A stretch of DNA of 64,000 bases. Origin: Paludibacteraceae bacterium. Lineage in GTDB: Bacteria; Bacteroidota; Bacteroidia; Bacteroidales; Paludibacteraceae. The stretch spans positions 124,001 to 188,000 of the forward strand of contig JAEERP010000002.1 of NCBI GenBank assembly GCA_016285885.1, written 5' to 3'. The position numbers and the translations under genes are program-made. The notes under the pieces are model-generated. The model was not told the DNA's origin and did no database searches. It saw nothing but the letters and a program-made list of their open reading frames with translations. This document shows positions 1 to 8,380 of the stretch, in pieces (positions within the stretch are counted from its first letter, which is position 1; each line of letters opens with the position of its first letter).

Positions 1-433
1 CCATGCCGATTTTGTTCTTCTGCTCTGAATCATATATGAACAATAGATTATCCTTGAAGGATCCTTCCAATACGATTTTGTTTGTTAGTATCTCATAATC
101 ACTGTATTCGGAGACGTATGTCTGCGGGAACTCGATCAGCGTCAGTCTGTTGTTCTGACAGAATTGCGTTGTCTTTTCCAGCAGCAATTGCTCGGTGTCT
201 ATGTTGTTGGCGTCCACAAGCAAATGCTCCATCTGCTTGATCTTCCTGTTTAACGCATCTATTTTCTGTGGCGCGTCTTTGATGTTTTCTATCCTCTCCG
301 TGTGATGGTAATACTCGCTCATCACATCAACTGTCTTCTGGATGGATAAAAAGAAGACGCATATCGCCAACAGGGCAACGGATGCTATCACGACGTAATA
401 GATTTGATGATATGTTAGTTTCCTTAGATTCAT
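1..433 (-). CDS. PilO/GspM-like inner-membrane pilus assembly protein (partial, C-terminus outside window)
   Basis: Reading the minus strand from the ATG at 433 gives an open frame of 144 codons that runs off the left edge. The ATG overlaps the stop of the upstream gene in an ATGA arrangement. The protein starts with a short cytoplasmic segment, one membrane helix at about residues 12-30, then a helical stretch (about 31-75) that is probably a coiled coil, then a small alpha/beta domain. This is the layout of PilO/GspM proteins, which pair with PilN/GspL in the inner-membrane platform. The family call rests on topology and operon position, since the sequence itself is too divergent for me to recognise. 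Confidence 0.6.
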   Translation of the reverse strand, partial: MNLRKLTYHQIYYVVIASVALLAICVFFLSIQKTVDVMSEYYHHTERIENIKDAPQKIDALNRKIKQMEHLLVDANNIDTEQLLLEKTTQFCQNNRLTLIEFPQTYVSEYSDYEILTNKIVLEGSFKDNLLFIYDSEQKNKIGM

Positions 434-1635
434 GTGATGATGTTTATTTTAAAATAGGCTCTGCCTTCTTTTTCTTTGTACTCGTATTGGAGTATGTTGA
501 CCTCCTTGAATAGATGACTCTCTTTCAGCTCCTTGATCCATGTGTTGAAGACGTAGCTCTCTACGCTTGTCCCTGAAATCTCTATCGTGTTTCGCTTGAA
601 TGTCATCTCCTTGTTGTACGAATGGCTCTTTTGCAGGGGATTGACGTTTATTTCGGAAAGGACGATCGAGGCGGGGATCTTTTGTGCGATCAGATCCAAG
701 TACTTGGAGGTTTGGGTGTGGCCTAACAACCCGGATTGCTCAAGGAATTTATTCTTTGAGGCATAGGACTCCCGCAGTTCTTCTAACTGTTTGAGTTGCT
801 GCTCGTTCTCCGCTATGTCCGCCTTTATGTTCTCGACTTTGCCGAAGTATGTGTCGAATAGTATATAGCTTGCCATCAGCATTAGGAAGGTGATGGGGAT
901 GGCGTAGCGTATAATCTTGATGCTCTTCTCTCTGTATCTATTTTCGGAAGCGGATTGCCCGATTGCCGGTATCTCCGCATAATTGCAAGGACTGCCCATG
1001 AGGAGGGAGAACCCCAAGGCTAGGGAGGGTAGCAGGTCTGCCTTGATCTCCTGCCCGTTGATGTGTACGATCGTCCCTTCGGCGCCGTTCGTCTGAAACC
1101 CTGTTATCGCATCGTCTGCTATGTCTATTTTGATGTACTTGTATGAAATGGATTGGACATGCTCCTCGAAGAGCGGTATGATCGAATTGAAAATGAATGG
1201 ACCGATGGAGATGCCAGATATGAATCCTTTCCCTGAGAATTTCGCTATTAGGTTGTCGACGACCGCCTTCCTGGCTATCGATACGATGGATGCTTCTTCC
1301 TTGCCCTCTATTCCGTATGGCTGGATGTGGAAGTCGTTGACGTCGGCGTCGGGAAGAATCTGTGACAAGAGCTTCTCTTTGGGTGAATCGACTCCGCTCT
1401 TGACGAGTCTGTAGAGGACTCCCTTCCCGCTGATGATCAGGCCCATTGTCGCTTCGTCCGGTATCTTGTCCAGTATGTCATTGATATCGCTGCTCTCCAC
1501 GACCGGGAAACTGAAATCGATATCCTTCCCTTTGCGCGTCAAAACCGTCAAAGAGTAGACCTCGGTCGCATTTACTTCAATGTCAACGATATATGCTTTC
1601 TTGGAGGTTTCGATTATATTCTCTAATTTAAACAT
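430..1635 (-). CDS. PilM-PilN/GspL-like assembly platform protein
   Basis: 401 residues. Residues 1-235 form a soluble domain in the position of the PilM/GspL actin-like cytoplasmic domain. A single membrane helix lies at about 243-263, a coiled coil at about 266-298, and residues 310-401 look like the periplasmic ferredoxin-like PilN domain. In many type IV pilus systems PilM and PilN are separate proteins; here they are one chain, as in GspL of type II secretion. The gene is one base away from the secretin stop upstream and overlaps the PilO-like gene downstream by 4 bases, so it is translated within the operon. Role inferred: link the cytoplasmic ATPase to the pseudopilus platform. Confidence 0.65.
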   Translation of the reverse strand: MFKLENIIETSKKAYIVDIEVNATEVYSLTVLTRKGKDIDFSFPVVESSDINDILDKIPDEATMGLIISGKGVLYRLVKSGVDSPKEKLLSQILPDADVNDFHIQPYGIEGKEEASIVSIARKAVVDNLIAKFSGKGFISGISIGPFIFNSIIPLFEEHVQSISYKYIKIDIADDAITGFQTNGAEGTIVHINGQEIKADLLPSLALGFSLLMGSPCNYAEIPAIGQSASENRYREKSIKIIRYAIPITFLMLMASYILFDTYFGKVENIKADIAENEQQLKQLEELRESYASKNKFLEQSGLLGHTQTSKYLDLIAQKIPASIVLSEINVNPLQKSHSYNKEMTFKRNTIEISGTSVESYVFNTWIKELKESHLFKEVNILQYEYKEKEGRAYFKINIIT

Positions 1636-1636
1636 C

Positions 1637-3577
1637 TTAGAACAGAATTGTAGGACGGATAAATATGTTTAGTTGAGAATCCTCCTTGCTTTTTGTCCGA
1701 TTGGAGAAGATCCAGCGTAATACGGGTACTCTGGAGAGGACGGGCAACCCTGACCCGGTGTTGGATTTGCTTTTCTCCTCTAATCCTCCTAGCAGGATCA
1801 TCTCTTCGTTCCGTACTCTCATGGTGGAGCTGAATGTCTTGTTTTCTGATCCCGGAGGGGCGTCTTTCCCCGCTGTTTGCTTAAATCCAGACTGTGCGAC
1901 TTTTACCTCCATCGTGATTTGATCGTCTCCGGAATACATCGGCTTGATGGAGATGGAGAGGTTGGCGTCGATCGATTTCCATTCGTAGGACTGGATGTTC
2001 TGCGGGTTTTCATTTCCGACGACGGTGTTCTGCACCTCTTTGTAGTATTCGGTTTCTCCAATCACGAGCGTAGCCTCATGGCTGTTGAGGGTCGCCAGCT
2101 TAGGGGTCGAATGTACCTTTACGACGCCTTGGTCTTCCAGTGCGCTCAGCGACATGTAGAATGAGGAATTCACCTTCCCTAGGTTGAAGAACGATCCCCA
2201 ACTGTTGATTCCTGATATGATGTCGTTCAGGACTTTTGAGCTTAGTGTGGTCGAGATGCCTCCGTTATAGGTGAGCGAGGATTTGACCGCTTCTGTCCCT
2301 GACCCAAAGGATATTCCTGTCGAGGTGGTGTTGTAGACGTTCGAGCTGATCATAATCACCTCTATCAGAATCACAGGAACTACCTTGTCGATGCTGATCA
2401 GGAAGTTTTCCACCTCGTCGATGGATCGGCTTGAACCTGATGCGATGATGCTGTTTAGCTCGGGGAACTCTTTTATTGTCACATCCTTTTGGATTTCCTT
2501 CGGGATGTATTCTTGTATGTTGTTGGTGGAGCGGTGTTGTAGTTGTATGACCCTCGTCTCCCTCAGATTCTCTATTTGCCGGTCTCCGATCATGTATAAC
2601 CCATTGCTCAGGTTGGAGGTGAACTTGCTGCTGTTCAGTATCTTATTCAGGAACTCGTCGTAAGACACCTTGTCAAGCCTAGTGGTGATTTCCCCTGTTA
2701 TGGGTGTGTAGACGATGAAGTTCTTCTTCATCTCATTCGAGATTTCCGTCACGATGTCATTGATGGACGCGTTTTCCGCATTCAGACTGATCAGGTCGTT
2801 CTCGATGGTATACTCGAAATCCGCATTGTGGGATTTGTGTTTCTTGGAGGATCTGCTTCTGGAAGAGGATCCATTGTTATTGTCGGTCGTGCTGGTCTCT
2901 TTGTCTAGTAGTATGCAGTTGTCTTCTGTCGGTATCGCTTGTAATCCGTTTGTAAGCGCAAGTTTGTCTATGGCGTTGTCTAAGGCGATGTTCTCGACGA
3001 AGAATGAGACGATATGGTTGCTGACCGATGGTCCATACAGGATATTCCGGCCCGTCTTCTTCGTGATCTCCTTGGCTACCTTCGATAATGTGTCTGAATC
3101 CAGGTCCATGCTGATTGTCCCGTCGTTCGGATTGTATCGGATGTCAATCTCTTTGGGCGCTTGAATGACTGGCTTTTCGGGCTCGGGGTGCCATCTCGAG
3201 ATGGAGAGGATATTGTTGTAGAAATCAATGTTCAGATCATATTGCCTGCACAAGAATGACAATACGGACGAGACGGAGACGTTAGAGAAGTTATTGCTAA
3301 TCTTCATGTTCAGGTCGGGGCTAATGTGAATGTTGATTTTGTTCGCATTGGCTATAGCTCGTATGAACTCCTGAATGTCCAGGTCGGATACCGAAAGCTC
3401 TATTTTCTCGGATAGCCCAGGCTCTGTCTTTGAGAGTTGCTCTAACTGTTTCTCTATCTTTACAAACCGATCTTCGCTGTTTGTCACTTGAGCATTGAGG
3501 TTAATGCTGAATAGTAAAATCGATAATAGGATAATTGACCGTTTCACGATGTCTTTATATGTTGTTTTAAAATTCAT
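1637..3577 (-). CDS. Secretin (GspD/PilQ family)
   Basis: 646 residues. It has a Sec signal peptide (about 1-29, cleavage after NLNA), a series of small N domains (about 60-110, 145-225 and 255-335) separated by a Ser/Lys-rich linker near 229-250, a further N domain (about 340-405), and the C-terminal secretin beta-barrel domain (about 410-646). The classic end motif is present: GGL, then G-x-P-x-L-S-x-x-P-x-L-x-x-x-F, as seen in GGLEEKSKSNTGSGLPVLSR. Secretins form the outer-membrane gate for type II secretion or type IV pili. The start ATG overlaps the stop of the ATPase gene by 4 bases (ATGA). Confidence 0.88.
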   Translation of the reverse strand: MNFKTTYKDIVKRSIILLSILLFSINLNAQVTNSEDRFVKIEKQLEQLSKTEPGLSEKIELSVSDLDIQEFIRAIANANKINIHISPDLNMKISNNFSNVSVSSVLSFLCRQYDLNIDFYNNILSISRWHPEPEKPVIQAPKEIDIRYNPNDGTISMDLDSDTLSKVAKEITKKTGRNILYGPSVSNHIVSFFVENIALDNAIDKLALTNGLQAIPTEDNCILLDKETSTTDNNNGSSSRSRSSKKHKSHNADFEYTIENDLISLNAENASINDIVTEISNEMKKNFIVYTPITGEITTRLDKVSYDEFLNKILNSSKFTSNLSNGLYMIGDRQIENLRETRVIQLQHRSTNNIQEYIPKEIQKDVTIKEFPELNSIIASGSSRSIDEVENFLISIDKVVPVILIEVIMISSNVYNTTSTGISFGSGTEAVKSSLTYNGGISTTLSSKVLNDIISGINSWGSFFNLGKVNSSFYMSLSALEDQGVVKVHSTPKLATLNSHEATLVIGETEYYKEVQNTVVGNENPQNIQSYEWKSIDANLSISIKPMYSGDDQITMEVKVAQSGFKQTAGKDAPPGSENKTFSSTMRVRNEEMILLGGLEEKSKSNTGSGLPVLSRVPVLRWIFSNRTKSKEDSQLNIFIRPTILF

Positions 3578-5004
3578 ATGCTGTTCAATAAGATTGGATA
3601 TATCTCGTCGAGGGAGGTCTCTCCTTTCACGAAATCGCTATATGCGGTCTCTGCTAGCGAGAGGATCCCCTTTTTCTCCTTGATGGTCTCTATGTCGTAG
3701 TTGTTTTGCTTGATGACCTCCGACAGTTCCGTGTCGATCGGTATCACTTCGTAAATCGCTTTCCGCCCTTTGTAGCCGGTGTAATAGCACTCCTCGCAAC
3801 CATGCGCTTTGTAGTGGTATTCAGGGATCGTCTTGCACTTGAATTGGCTTGGCAGTTGGGAGGCGTCGAATTTGACCTTCTCTTTGCAATGTGGACATAA
3901 TAGGCGGATAAGCCTTTGCGCCACGCAGAGGTTGATGGTGTCCGCCAACAGGAATGGAGGAATGCCCATGTCGCAGAGACGGGAGATGATGCCCCAGGCG
4001 GAGTTCGTGTGGATGGTCGATAACACTAGGTGACCGGTTAGGGCCGATCGAATCGCCATCTGCGCCGTCTCGTTGTCTCGGATCTCTCCTAACATGATGA
4101 CGTCCGGGTCTTGTCGCAAAAACGTGCGTAGCGCCCTTGCGAAGGTGAGCCCGATGTCTTCCCGCAGCTGTACCTGATTGATGCCCGAAAGGGTGTACTC
4201 GACCGGGTCTTCGATCGTTAGGATGTTGGACTCGATATTGTTCAGGATCTTCAGGGTGGCGTATAACGTAGTGGTCTTTCCTGAGCCGGTAGGTCCGCTG
4301 ATAAGTATGATGCCATGCGATTTGCGGATGTTCTCCAAGAAGATGGCTTGCTGCTTTTCCGTGAAGCCGAGCTTGGAAATCTCGATGTTCGCGGAGTCTT
4401 TGTTCAGCAGACGCAAAACGATTTTTTCTCCGTTCAGTGTGGGCAAAACGGAGACACGTATGTCAAACTTGACATTCCCCTCCTCGAAGAAGATACGTCC
4501 GTCTTGAGGCAATCGCTTCTCTGCGATATCAATGTTCGCCTTGATTTTGATCTTATTTACAAGCGCAGGGTAATTCTCTTTGTCTAACCTATATTTCTCT
4601 AATAGTTTTCCGTCAATCCTGAACCTGACGCGGCAGAGCTCTTCATATATCTCGATGTGAATATCACTCGAGTGCATCTCTTTGGCCTCTTTGATCAGGG
4701 AAGACAAGAAATCGTCCGACTTAATGTTGACGGATGGTTGGGCGCTCGCTTCTTTGGCGTCCGACTTCCTGTAGTATTTGCTGAGGGTATGGGTTATGAC
4801 CTCAGAATCAGTCGCTTCTAATTTGACCGTTGTGTTGAGGGTGAGTTCGAGCTCCTCTTTGACCGCTTCGTTTAAGTACTCCTTATCGATATATAGGTTC
4901 CATTCCGAAGGATTTATCTCCTTGGGAATGATGTGGTAGTGCCATGCCTGTTGGTCTGTGATGACATGCCTGATGTCTGGATTTATATCGATTGTCTCTA
5001 TCAT
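3574..5004 (-). CDS. Type II secretion / type IV pilus assembly ATPase (GspE/PilB family)
   Basis: 476 residues. Walker A GPTGSGKTT at 237-245, Asp box ILTIEDPVEY at 261-270, Walker B DPDVIMLGEIRD at 299-310 and His box TGHLVLSTIHTN at 323-334 are all present. A zinc-binding tetracysteine is also there (Cys370, Cys373, Cys403, Cys406), which is typical of extension ATPases (GspE/PilB) and absent from PilT retraction ATPases. The N-terminal GspE/MshEN domain is shorter than usual (about 80 residues). The protein powers pseudopilus or pilus polymerisation at the inner membrane. It starts 3 bases after the stop of the peptidase gene. Confidence 0.92.
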   Translation of the reverse strand: MIETIDINPDIRHVITDQQAWHYHIIPKEINPSEWNLYIDKEYLNEAVKEELELTLNTTVKLEATDSEVITHTLSKYYRKSDAKEASAQPSVNIKSDDFLSSLIKEAKEMHSSDIHIEIYEELCRVRFRIDGKLLEKYRLDKENYPALVNKIKIKANIDIAEKRLPQDGRIFFEEGNVKFDIRVSVLPTLNGEKIVLRLLNKDSANIEISKLGFTEKQQAIFLENIRKSHGIILISGPTGSGKTTTLYATLKILNNIESNILTIEDPVEYTLSGINQVQLREDIGLTFARALRTFLRQDPDVIMLGEIRDNETAQMAIRSALTGHLVLSTIHTNSAWGIISRLCDMGIPPFLLADTINLCVAQRLIRLLCPHCKEKVKFDASQLPSQFKCKTIPEYHYKAHGCEECYYTGYKGRKAIYEVIPIDTELSEVIKQNNYDIETIKEKKGILSLAETAYSDFVKGETSLDEIYPILLNSI

Positions 5005-5007
5005 AAC

Positions 5008-5496
5008 TCAGAAGAAAAGATTTTGAAGGTACATGTCACTCCTGGTGTTAAAACCTGTCACCGCTAATATCGTATACCATATTGAAAGATAGCCTATCAG
5101 CGGTATTCTTTGGAACCTGTTCCTTACTGTAATATGTACTAAGAGCGTCAGAATCAGAGAGATGATCATGAAGGCGATGTAGTTCATGGGCGAAAATGCC
5201 ATGCACAAAAAGAGAAAGAAGATGATATCCCCTAGTCCGATGACATTGTTGATCAGCTTGCCGCTGTTGTTTACTTTCCTGGCTCTGAAATATATTTTAA
5301 GCATTAATAATTGCACAATTGTGATGGTGACGTTGGTGACGAAGAGTGTGGCTGTTTCTTCCCATCCATCCGTCCGTAACCCAATAGAAAGTTGAACAAT
5401 TATTAATAGAATAAGCAAGAAGAGTGTCACTGTGTACTTTGTAAAATCTTGGTATATCAAGATGAACAAAATGGGTAGGACTAAAAGATTCGACAT
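5008..5496 (-). CDS. Short prepilin peptidase (A24 family, no methylase domain)
   Basis: 162 residues, almost entirely membrane helices. The two aspartates of the A24 type IV prepilin peptidase family are visible: Asp17 at the end of the first helix and Asp90 in the GLGD motif (GxGD). Normal PilD is about 270-290 residues and carries an N-terminal cytoplasmic zinc/methyltransferase domain; that domain is missing here, so this enzyme should cleave the prepilin leader without N-methylation, like archaeal-type or TadV-like short enzymes. The ATG overlaps the pilin stop codon (TAATG). Its position directly after the pilin gene fits the pilin being its substrate. Confidence 0.8.
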   Translation of the reverse strand: MSNLLVLPILFILIYQDFTKYTVTLFLLILLIIVQLSIGLRTDGWEETATLFVTNVTITIVQLLMLKIYFRARKVNNSGKLINNVIGLGDIIFFLFLCMAFSPMNYIAFMIISLILTLLVHITVRNRFQRIPLIGYLSIWYTILAVTGFNTRSDMYLQNLFF

Positions 5497-5897
5497 TAGT
5501 CTTTTACCGTTTCCTTCAGGTTCTTATCTTGATCAATCTCCCACACGTTGAAGGTGCCATCTCCGTCAAAGTCGACAACTGCCGTCGCTCTTGCCGTGAA
5601 TGTGGAGCTCTCCGCATTTACCACCTCGATCAGATAGTTCGCTTTCCCGCCATCTGTCACGAGTTTTTCCTGCTCAAATCCTATCTCGTCCAAATCGCTT
5701 GAGTATTTGGAGTACATGTAGAAGTATGTCTTTTCCAATGTGTGGAGATGCCCCAGTTGAAGTTGCGCTTCTGTCGCCTTGGTTTTGGATATTAATGGCA
5801 TGAGGTTTGGCAATGCTAATAATACTAGGATGCCGATGATGACTAATACAATTAATAGCTCTGGTAGTGAAAAACCCTGAACCTTTCTGACTTTCAT
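5496..5897 (-). CDS. Type IV prepilin / major pseudopilin (GspG-like)
   Basis: 133 residues from the ATG at 5897. A longer in-frame start at 5942 is unlikely because a good promoter lies at 5932-5962 and an AGGAG sequence sits just before 5897. The leader MKVRKVQG is followed by FSLPELLIVLVIIGILVLL, a class III signal with cleavage after Gly and the conserved Glu at mature position 5. After the N-terminal helix comes a small globular domain. Near the C-terminus is DFDGDGTFNVWE, which fits the EF-hand loop pattern DxDxDGxhxxxE exactly; calcium binding is known in GspG major pseudopilins. It is the first gene of the pilus/T2SS-like operon. Confidence 0.9.
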   Translation of the reverse strand: MKVRKVQGFSLPELLIVLVIIGILVLLALPNLMPLISKTKATEAQLQLGHLHTLEKTYFYMYSKYSSDLDEIGFEQEKLVTDGGKANYLIEVVNAESSTFTARATAVVDFDGDGTFNVWEIDQDKNLKETVKD

Positions 5898-5931
5898 AAG
5901 TGCTCCTTTTGAAAAATTATTATTTGTCTTG

Positions 5932-5962
5932 CAAAAATACATTATTATAAATTCATGACAAA
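5932..5962 (-). promoter_or_regulatory. Promoter of the pilus/T2SS-like operon
   Basis: On the minus strand, TTTG (5962-5959), 19 bases, then TATTTTTG (5939-5932). This matches the Bacteroidota -33 TTTG and -7 TAnnTTTG consensus. The transcript would start near 5925, giving a leader of about 28 bases to the pilin ATG at 5897. Confidence 0.7.
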
Positions 5963-6155
5963 ATTAAATTTGCGATTTTATTAAAAGATGTCATCGCTAT
6001 GTGTGGATTTAATACATTTATATCATTTGTAAAAAGTGGATTATTTACATATTTTATAAGTTAATCTGTCATAATGTGATGTTTGCGGTAGTGTATATTT
6101 GGACACTTTTTATGTCTCGGATAATAGGTCAATACATTTTCTTTTTCATAGTACA

Positions 6156-6207
6156 AGCAAGTGGGGTATTGTTCTTTGCCTGAGCAAAAAATAATACCCC
6201 ACTTGCT
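6156..6207. other. Perfect 15-bp inverted repeat between mltD and the pilin operon
   Basis: Arms at 6156-6170 and 6193-6207 are perfectly complementary over 15 bp with a 22-base loop. It lies 43 bases after the mltD stop codon. There is no clear T-run on the minus strand after the stem, so it may be a non-canonical terminator, an mRNA 3' end stabiliser, or a barrier between mltD and the pilin promoter. Apart from this hairpin and the pilin promoter, I see nothing else in the 352-base stretch 5898-6249. Confidence 0.5.
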
Positions 6208-6249
6208 AAGTCCTTGATTGAGAACTTTGAGGAAAGCCTTTTCTGTTTC

Positions 6250-7623
6250 CTATTTGATTCTCAGTCTCTGTCCTGCGCGTATTTTATCAGACTTCAGGTT
6301 GTTCCATTGCTTCAACTTGGCGACGGATACTCTTCTTCTCTTTGCGATGGAGGAGAGGGAATCTCCTTTCTTTACGACGTAGATGCCTTTACCGACCGCT
6401 CCGCCTCTCATGCCTCTGTAATATGGGTCCGCTTTGGCAGGGAGTACCACTGCACGGTTCAGTGCGAACGAATCCGCCTTGTATGCGATGATGGAGTCCT
6501 TCATGTCGATGAATTTGCCTATGCTTTTTTGCGGAAGGCATAACGTGTATACCTGTCCGTTGCCAGGAATGATGTCTTTCCTGTATTGAGGGTTGAGGCT
6601 GCGGAGTAGCTTGATGTCGATTTTCAGCACTTGGGCGATCTGTTCCAAGTGAATGCGCTCGTTCAGGCGTATTGTGTCGCAGAGAACTGGTATCTGCATC
6701 TTCGCTGGACAGATGTTATGCTCTTTGTAGTAGGTCATGGCGTAGGTGGCGGCGATGAAGGCCGGCACGTAGCCTCTGGTTTCCAATGGCAGGTAAGGGT
6801 AGATGGCCCAATAATCTTTCTTTCCGTTTGCCCGTTTGATGGCTTTGTTCACGTTGCCCGGACCGCAGTTGTAGGCGGCGATCACCAATGACCAGTCTCC
6901 GTAGATTTTGTAGAGGTCTCCCAAGAAACGAACTGCCGCATGGGTGGCTTTGATCGGGTCACGTCTGTCGTCCACTAGACTATTCCCCTCGAGGCCATAC
7001 AGTTTTCCTGTTCCGTACATGAACTGCCATAGTCCGGATGCTCCCGCACGGGAGAATGCCAGCGGGTTGAGTGCAGACTCGATGACCGGCAGGTATTTTA
7101 GTTCGAGTGGAAGTCTGGCTGCCTCCAATTCCTGCTCGAAGATCGGAAAGTAATATTCTCCGATTCCCAGCATGTTCTCCACCTGTTTGCGGCGCTTCAG
7201 CACATATAACTCGATGTGTTTCTTCACGATAGGGTTGAAGGCGAGCTCCATGATGGCGGGTATCTTTTGCAGTCTGGCGATGTAGACTTCGTCGCTGCAA
7301 CCGACGCCGATACTGTCCGATACGCATTTGCGTTTTTTAGGTTGTACGATGACGGATTGGTAGTATTCGTTCAGAAGACTATCCATTTGGGTGTCGAATC
7401 CGACGGGGAGGTCTGTGTAGGTTTTGATGGTATCGCCTTTGGCGTTCGCGGTCTCGACGGAGTCGATGAAAGCCAAATCTTCTTGCTCCTCAAACTCCTC
7501 TTCCTGGGCGATGATCTCAGCCTCTGTCGAATCGTTTTCGATCTCTGTTACTTCTTCGTCTTGTGCCATCACGTTAGTACTTACCAATACCAACGCAATG
7601 ATTGTCCATAAATGCTTTAACAT
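6250..7623 (-). CDS. mltD: Membrane-bound lytic murein transglycosylase D-like protein with LysM
   Basis: 457 residues. It has a Sec signal peptide (1-20), an acidic linker rich in Glu/Asp (about 21-60), a lytic transglycosylase (SLT) domain from about 160 to 290 with the catalytic Glu182 in LPVIESALNP followed by GASGLWQF, and one LysM peptidoglycan-binding module at the C-terminus (about 412-457, starting YVVKKGDSLSSIA). E. coli MltD has two or more LysM modules; one is common in Bacteroidota. It cleaves the MurNAc-GlcNAc bond in the periplasm. It follows parA, parB and the DUF5683 gene by only 12 bases and is the last gene of that operon. Confidence 0.92.
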   Translation of the reverse strand: MLKHLWTIIALVLVSTNVMAQDEEVTEIENDSTEAEIIAQEEEFEEQEDLAFIDSVETANAKGDTIKTYTDLPVGFDTQMDSLLNEYYQSVIVQPKKRKCVSDSIGVGCSDEVYIARLQKIPAIMELAFNPIVKKHIELYVLKRRKQVENMLGIGEYYFPIFEQELEAARLPLELKYLPVIESALNPLAFSRAGASGLWQFMYGTGKLYGLEGNSLVDDRRDPIKATHAAVRFLGDLYKIYGDWSLVIAAYNCGPGNVNKAIKRANGKKDYWAIYPYLPLETRGYVPAFIAATYAMTYYKEHNICPAKMQIPVLCDTIRLNERIHLEQIAQVLKIDIKLLRSLNPQYRKDIIPGNGQVYTLCLPQKSIGKFIDMKDSIIAYKADSFALNRAVVLPAKADPYYRGMRGGAVGKGIYVVKKGDSLSSIAKRRRVSVAKLKQWNNLKSDKIRAGQRLRIK

Positions 7624-7635
7624 TATTACTTTCTC

Positions 7636-8364
7636 CTAAAACGTAATGTTACAGCGGAATCCGAAAGATCTGTTCTTGTTCACGTAATCCATACTGTAAC
7701 TATTGATGATTGGCTCCACACGGAGCGATAAGTCGTTCGATACTGTGAAATCGTATAGGTGGGCGTCTACAAACGCGTCTACCGCACTAACCATATACAG
7801 CATCACCATGGCGAAGACGCTCATGTCCCTTGTGCGTCTGTAATTATTCATCTTGGTGTGCAGGGTGTTGGGTAACCATGACTGCGTCCCGTTATAGGAA
7901 GGAAACAAGTTCATGTAACTTTCCGTGTTGGGGTCGCTGTCGATGATGTCGTGGTAGGCATTGCGGTAATCGTTGTACATTCGCCCGTTCCATGTGATTA
8001 GGTAGGTGCAGGCTAATACGCCTCCGTAAAGGATTGGCAGTTTCCAATAACTGCGGTTGTAGATTTGTCCTAGTCCTGGACATACGATGGCATACCAGGT
8101 CGCCCGCCTTGGATTGGGCTTGAAAGCGATGTAATCCGTCTTAAGTTTCCTTTTAGGGGTTTTGATGACTTCCGCCTCTGTGGCGGTCTCTGCCTCTTGT
8201 TGGGACGTCGCCTCTTGACGGATAGTGTCTGGTATGGCGATCATGATCTTCTCTTCCTTGACCTCCACGACATCAGTCGTGTCTGGCGTCTCCTCGCCGT
8301 AGGCGGAGAACGCTAAGGAAAACAATGCGTTTAGCAGAACAAATATGGTGACAATCTTTTTCAA
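7636..8364 (-). CDS. DUF5683 domain protein
   Basis: 242 residues with an N-terminal signal peptide (about 1-23) and a Glu/Thr-rich linker. The C-terminal part (about 80-242) begins with KPNPRRATWYAIVCPGLGQI and contains hydrophobic segments, the pattern I associate with DUF5683. Its function is not known. In Bacteroidota this family often sits between parB and mltD, as here (16 bases after parB, 12 bases before mltD), which suggests a cell-envelope role coordinated with chromosome segregation or peptidoglycan remodelling; that is inference. Confidence 0.75.
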   Translation of the reverse strand: MKKIVTIFVLLNALFSLAFSAYGEETPDTTDVVEVKEEKIMIAIPDTIRQEATSQQEAETATEAEVIKTPKRKLKTDYIAFKPNPRRATWYAIVCPGLGQIYNRSYWKLPILYGGVLACTYLITWNGRMYNDYRNAYHDIIDSDPNTESYMNLFPSYNGTQSWLPNTLHTKMNNYRRTRDMSVFAMVMLYMVSAVDAFVDAHLYDFTVSNDLSLRVEPIINSYSMDYVNKNRSFGFRCNITF

Positions 8365-8380
8365 TCCTTCCCCTTCCTGT

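Noticed and set aside
5898-5942. Longer pilin start at 5942
   Set aside because: It would add 15 residues ahead of the prepilin leader and lies over the promoter; the ATG at 5897 has an AGGAG and the right leader length.
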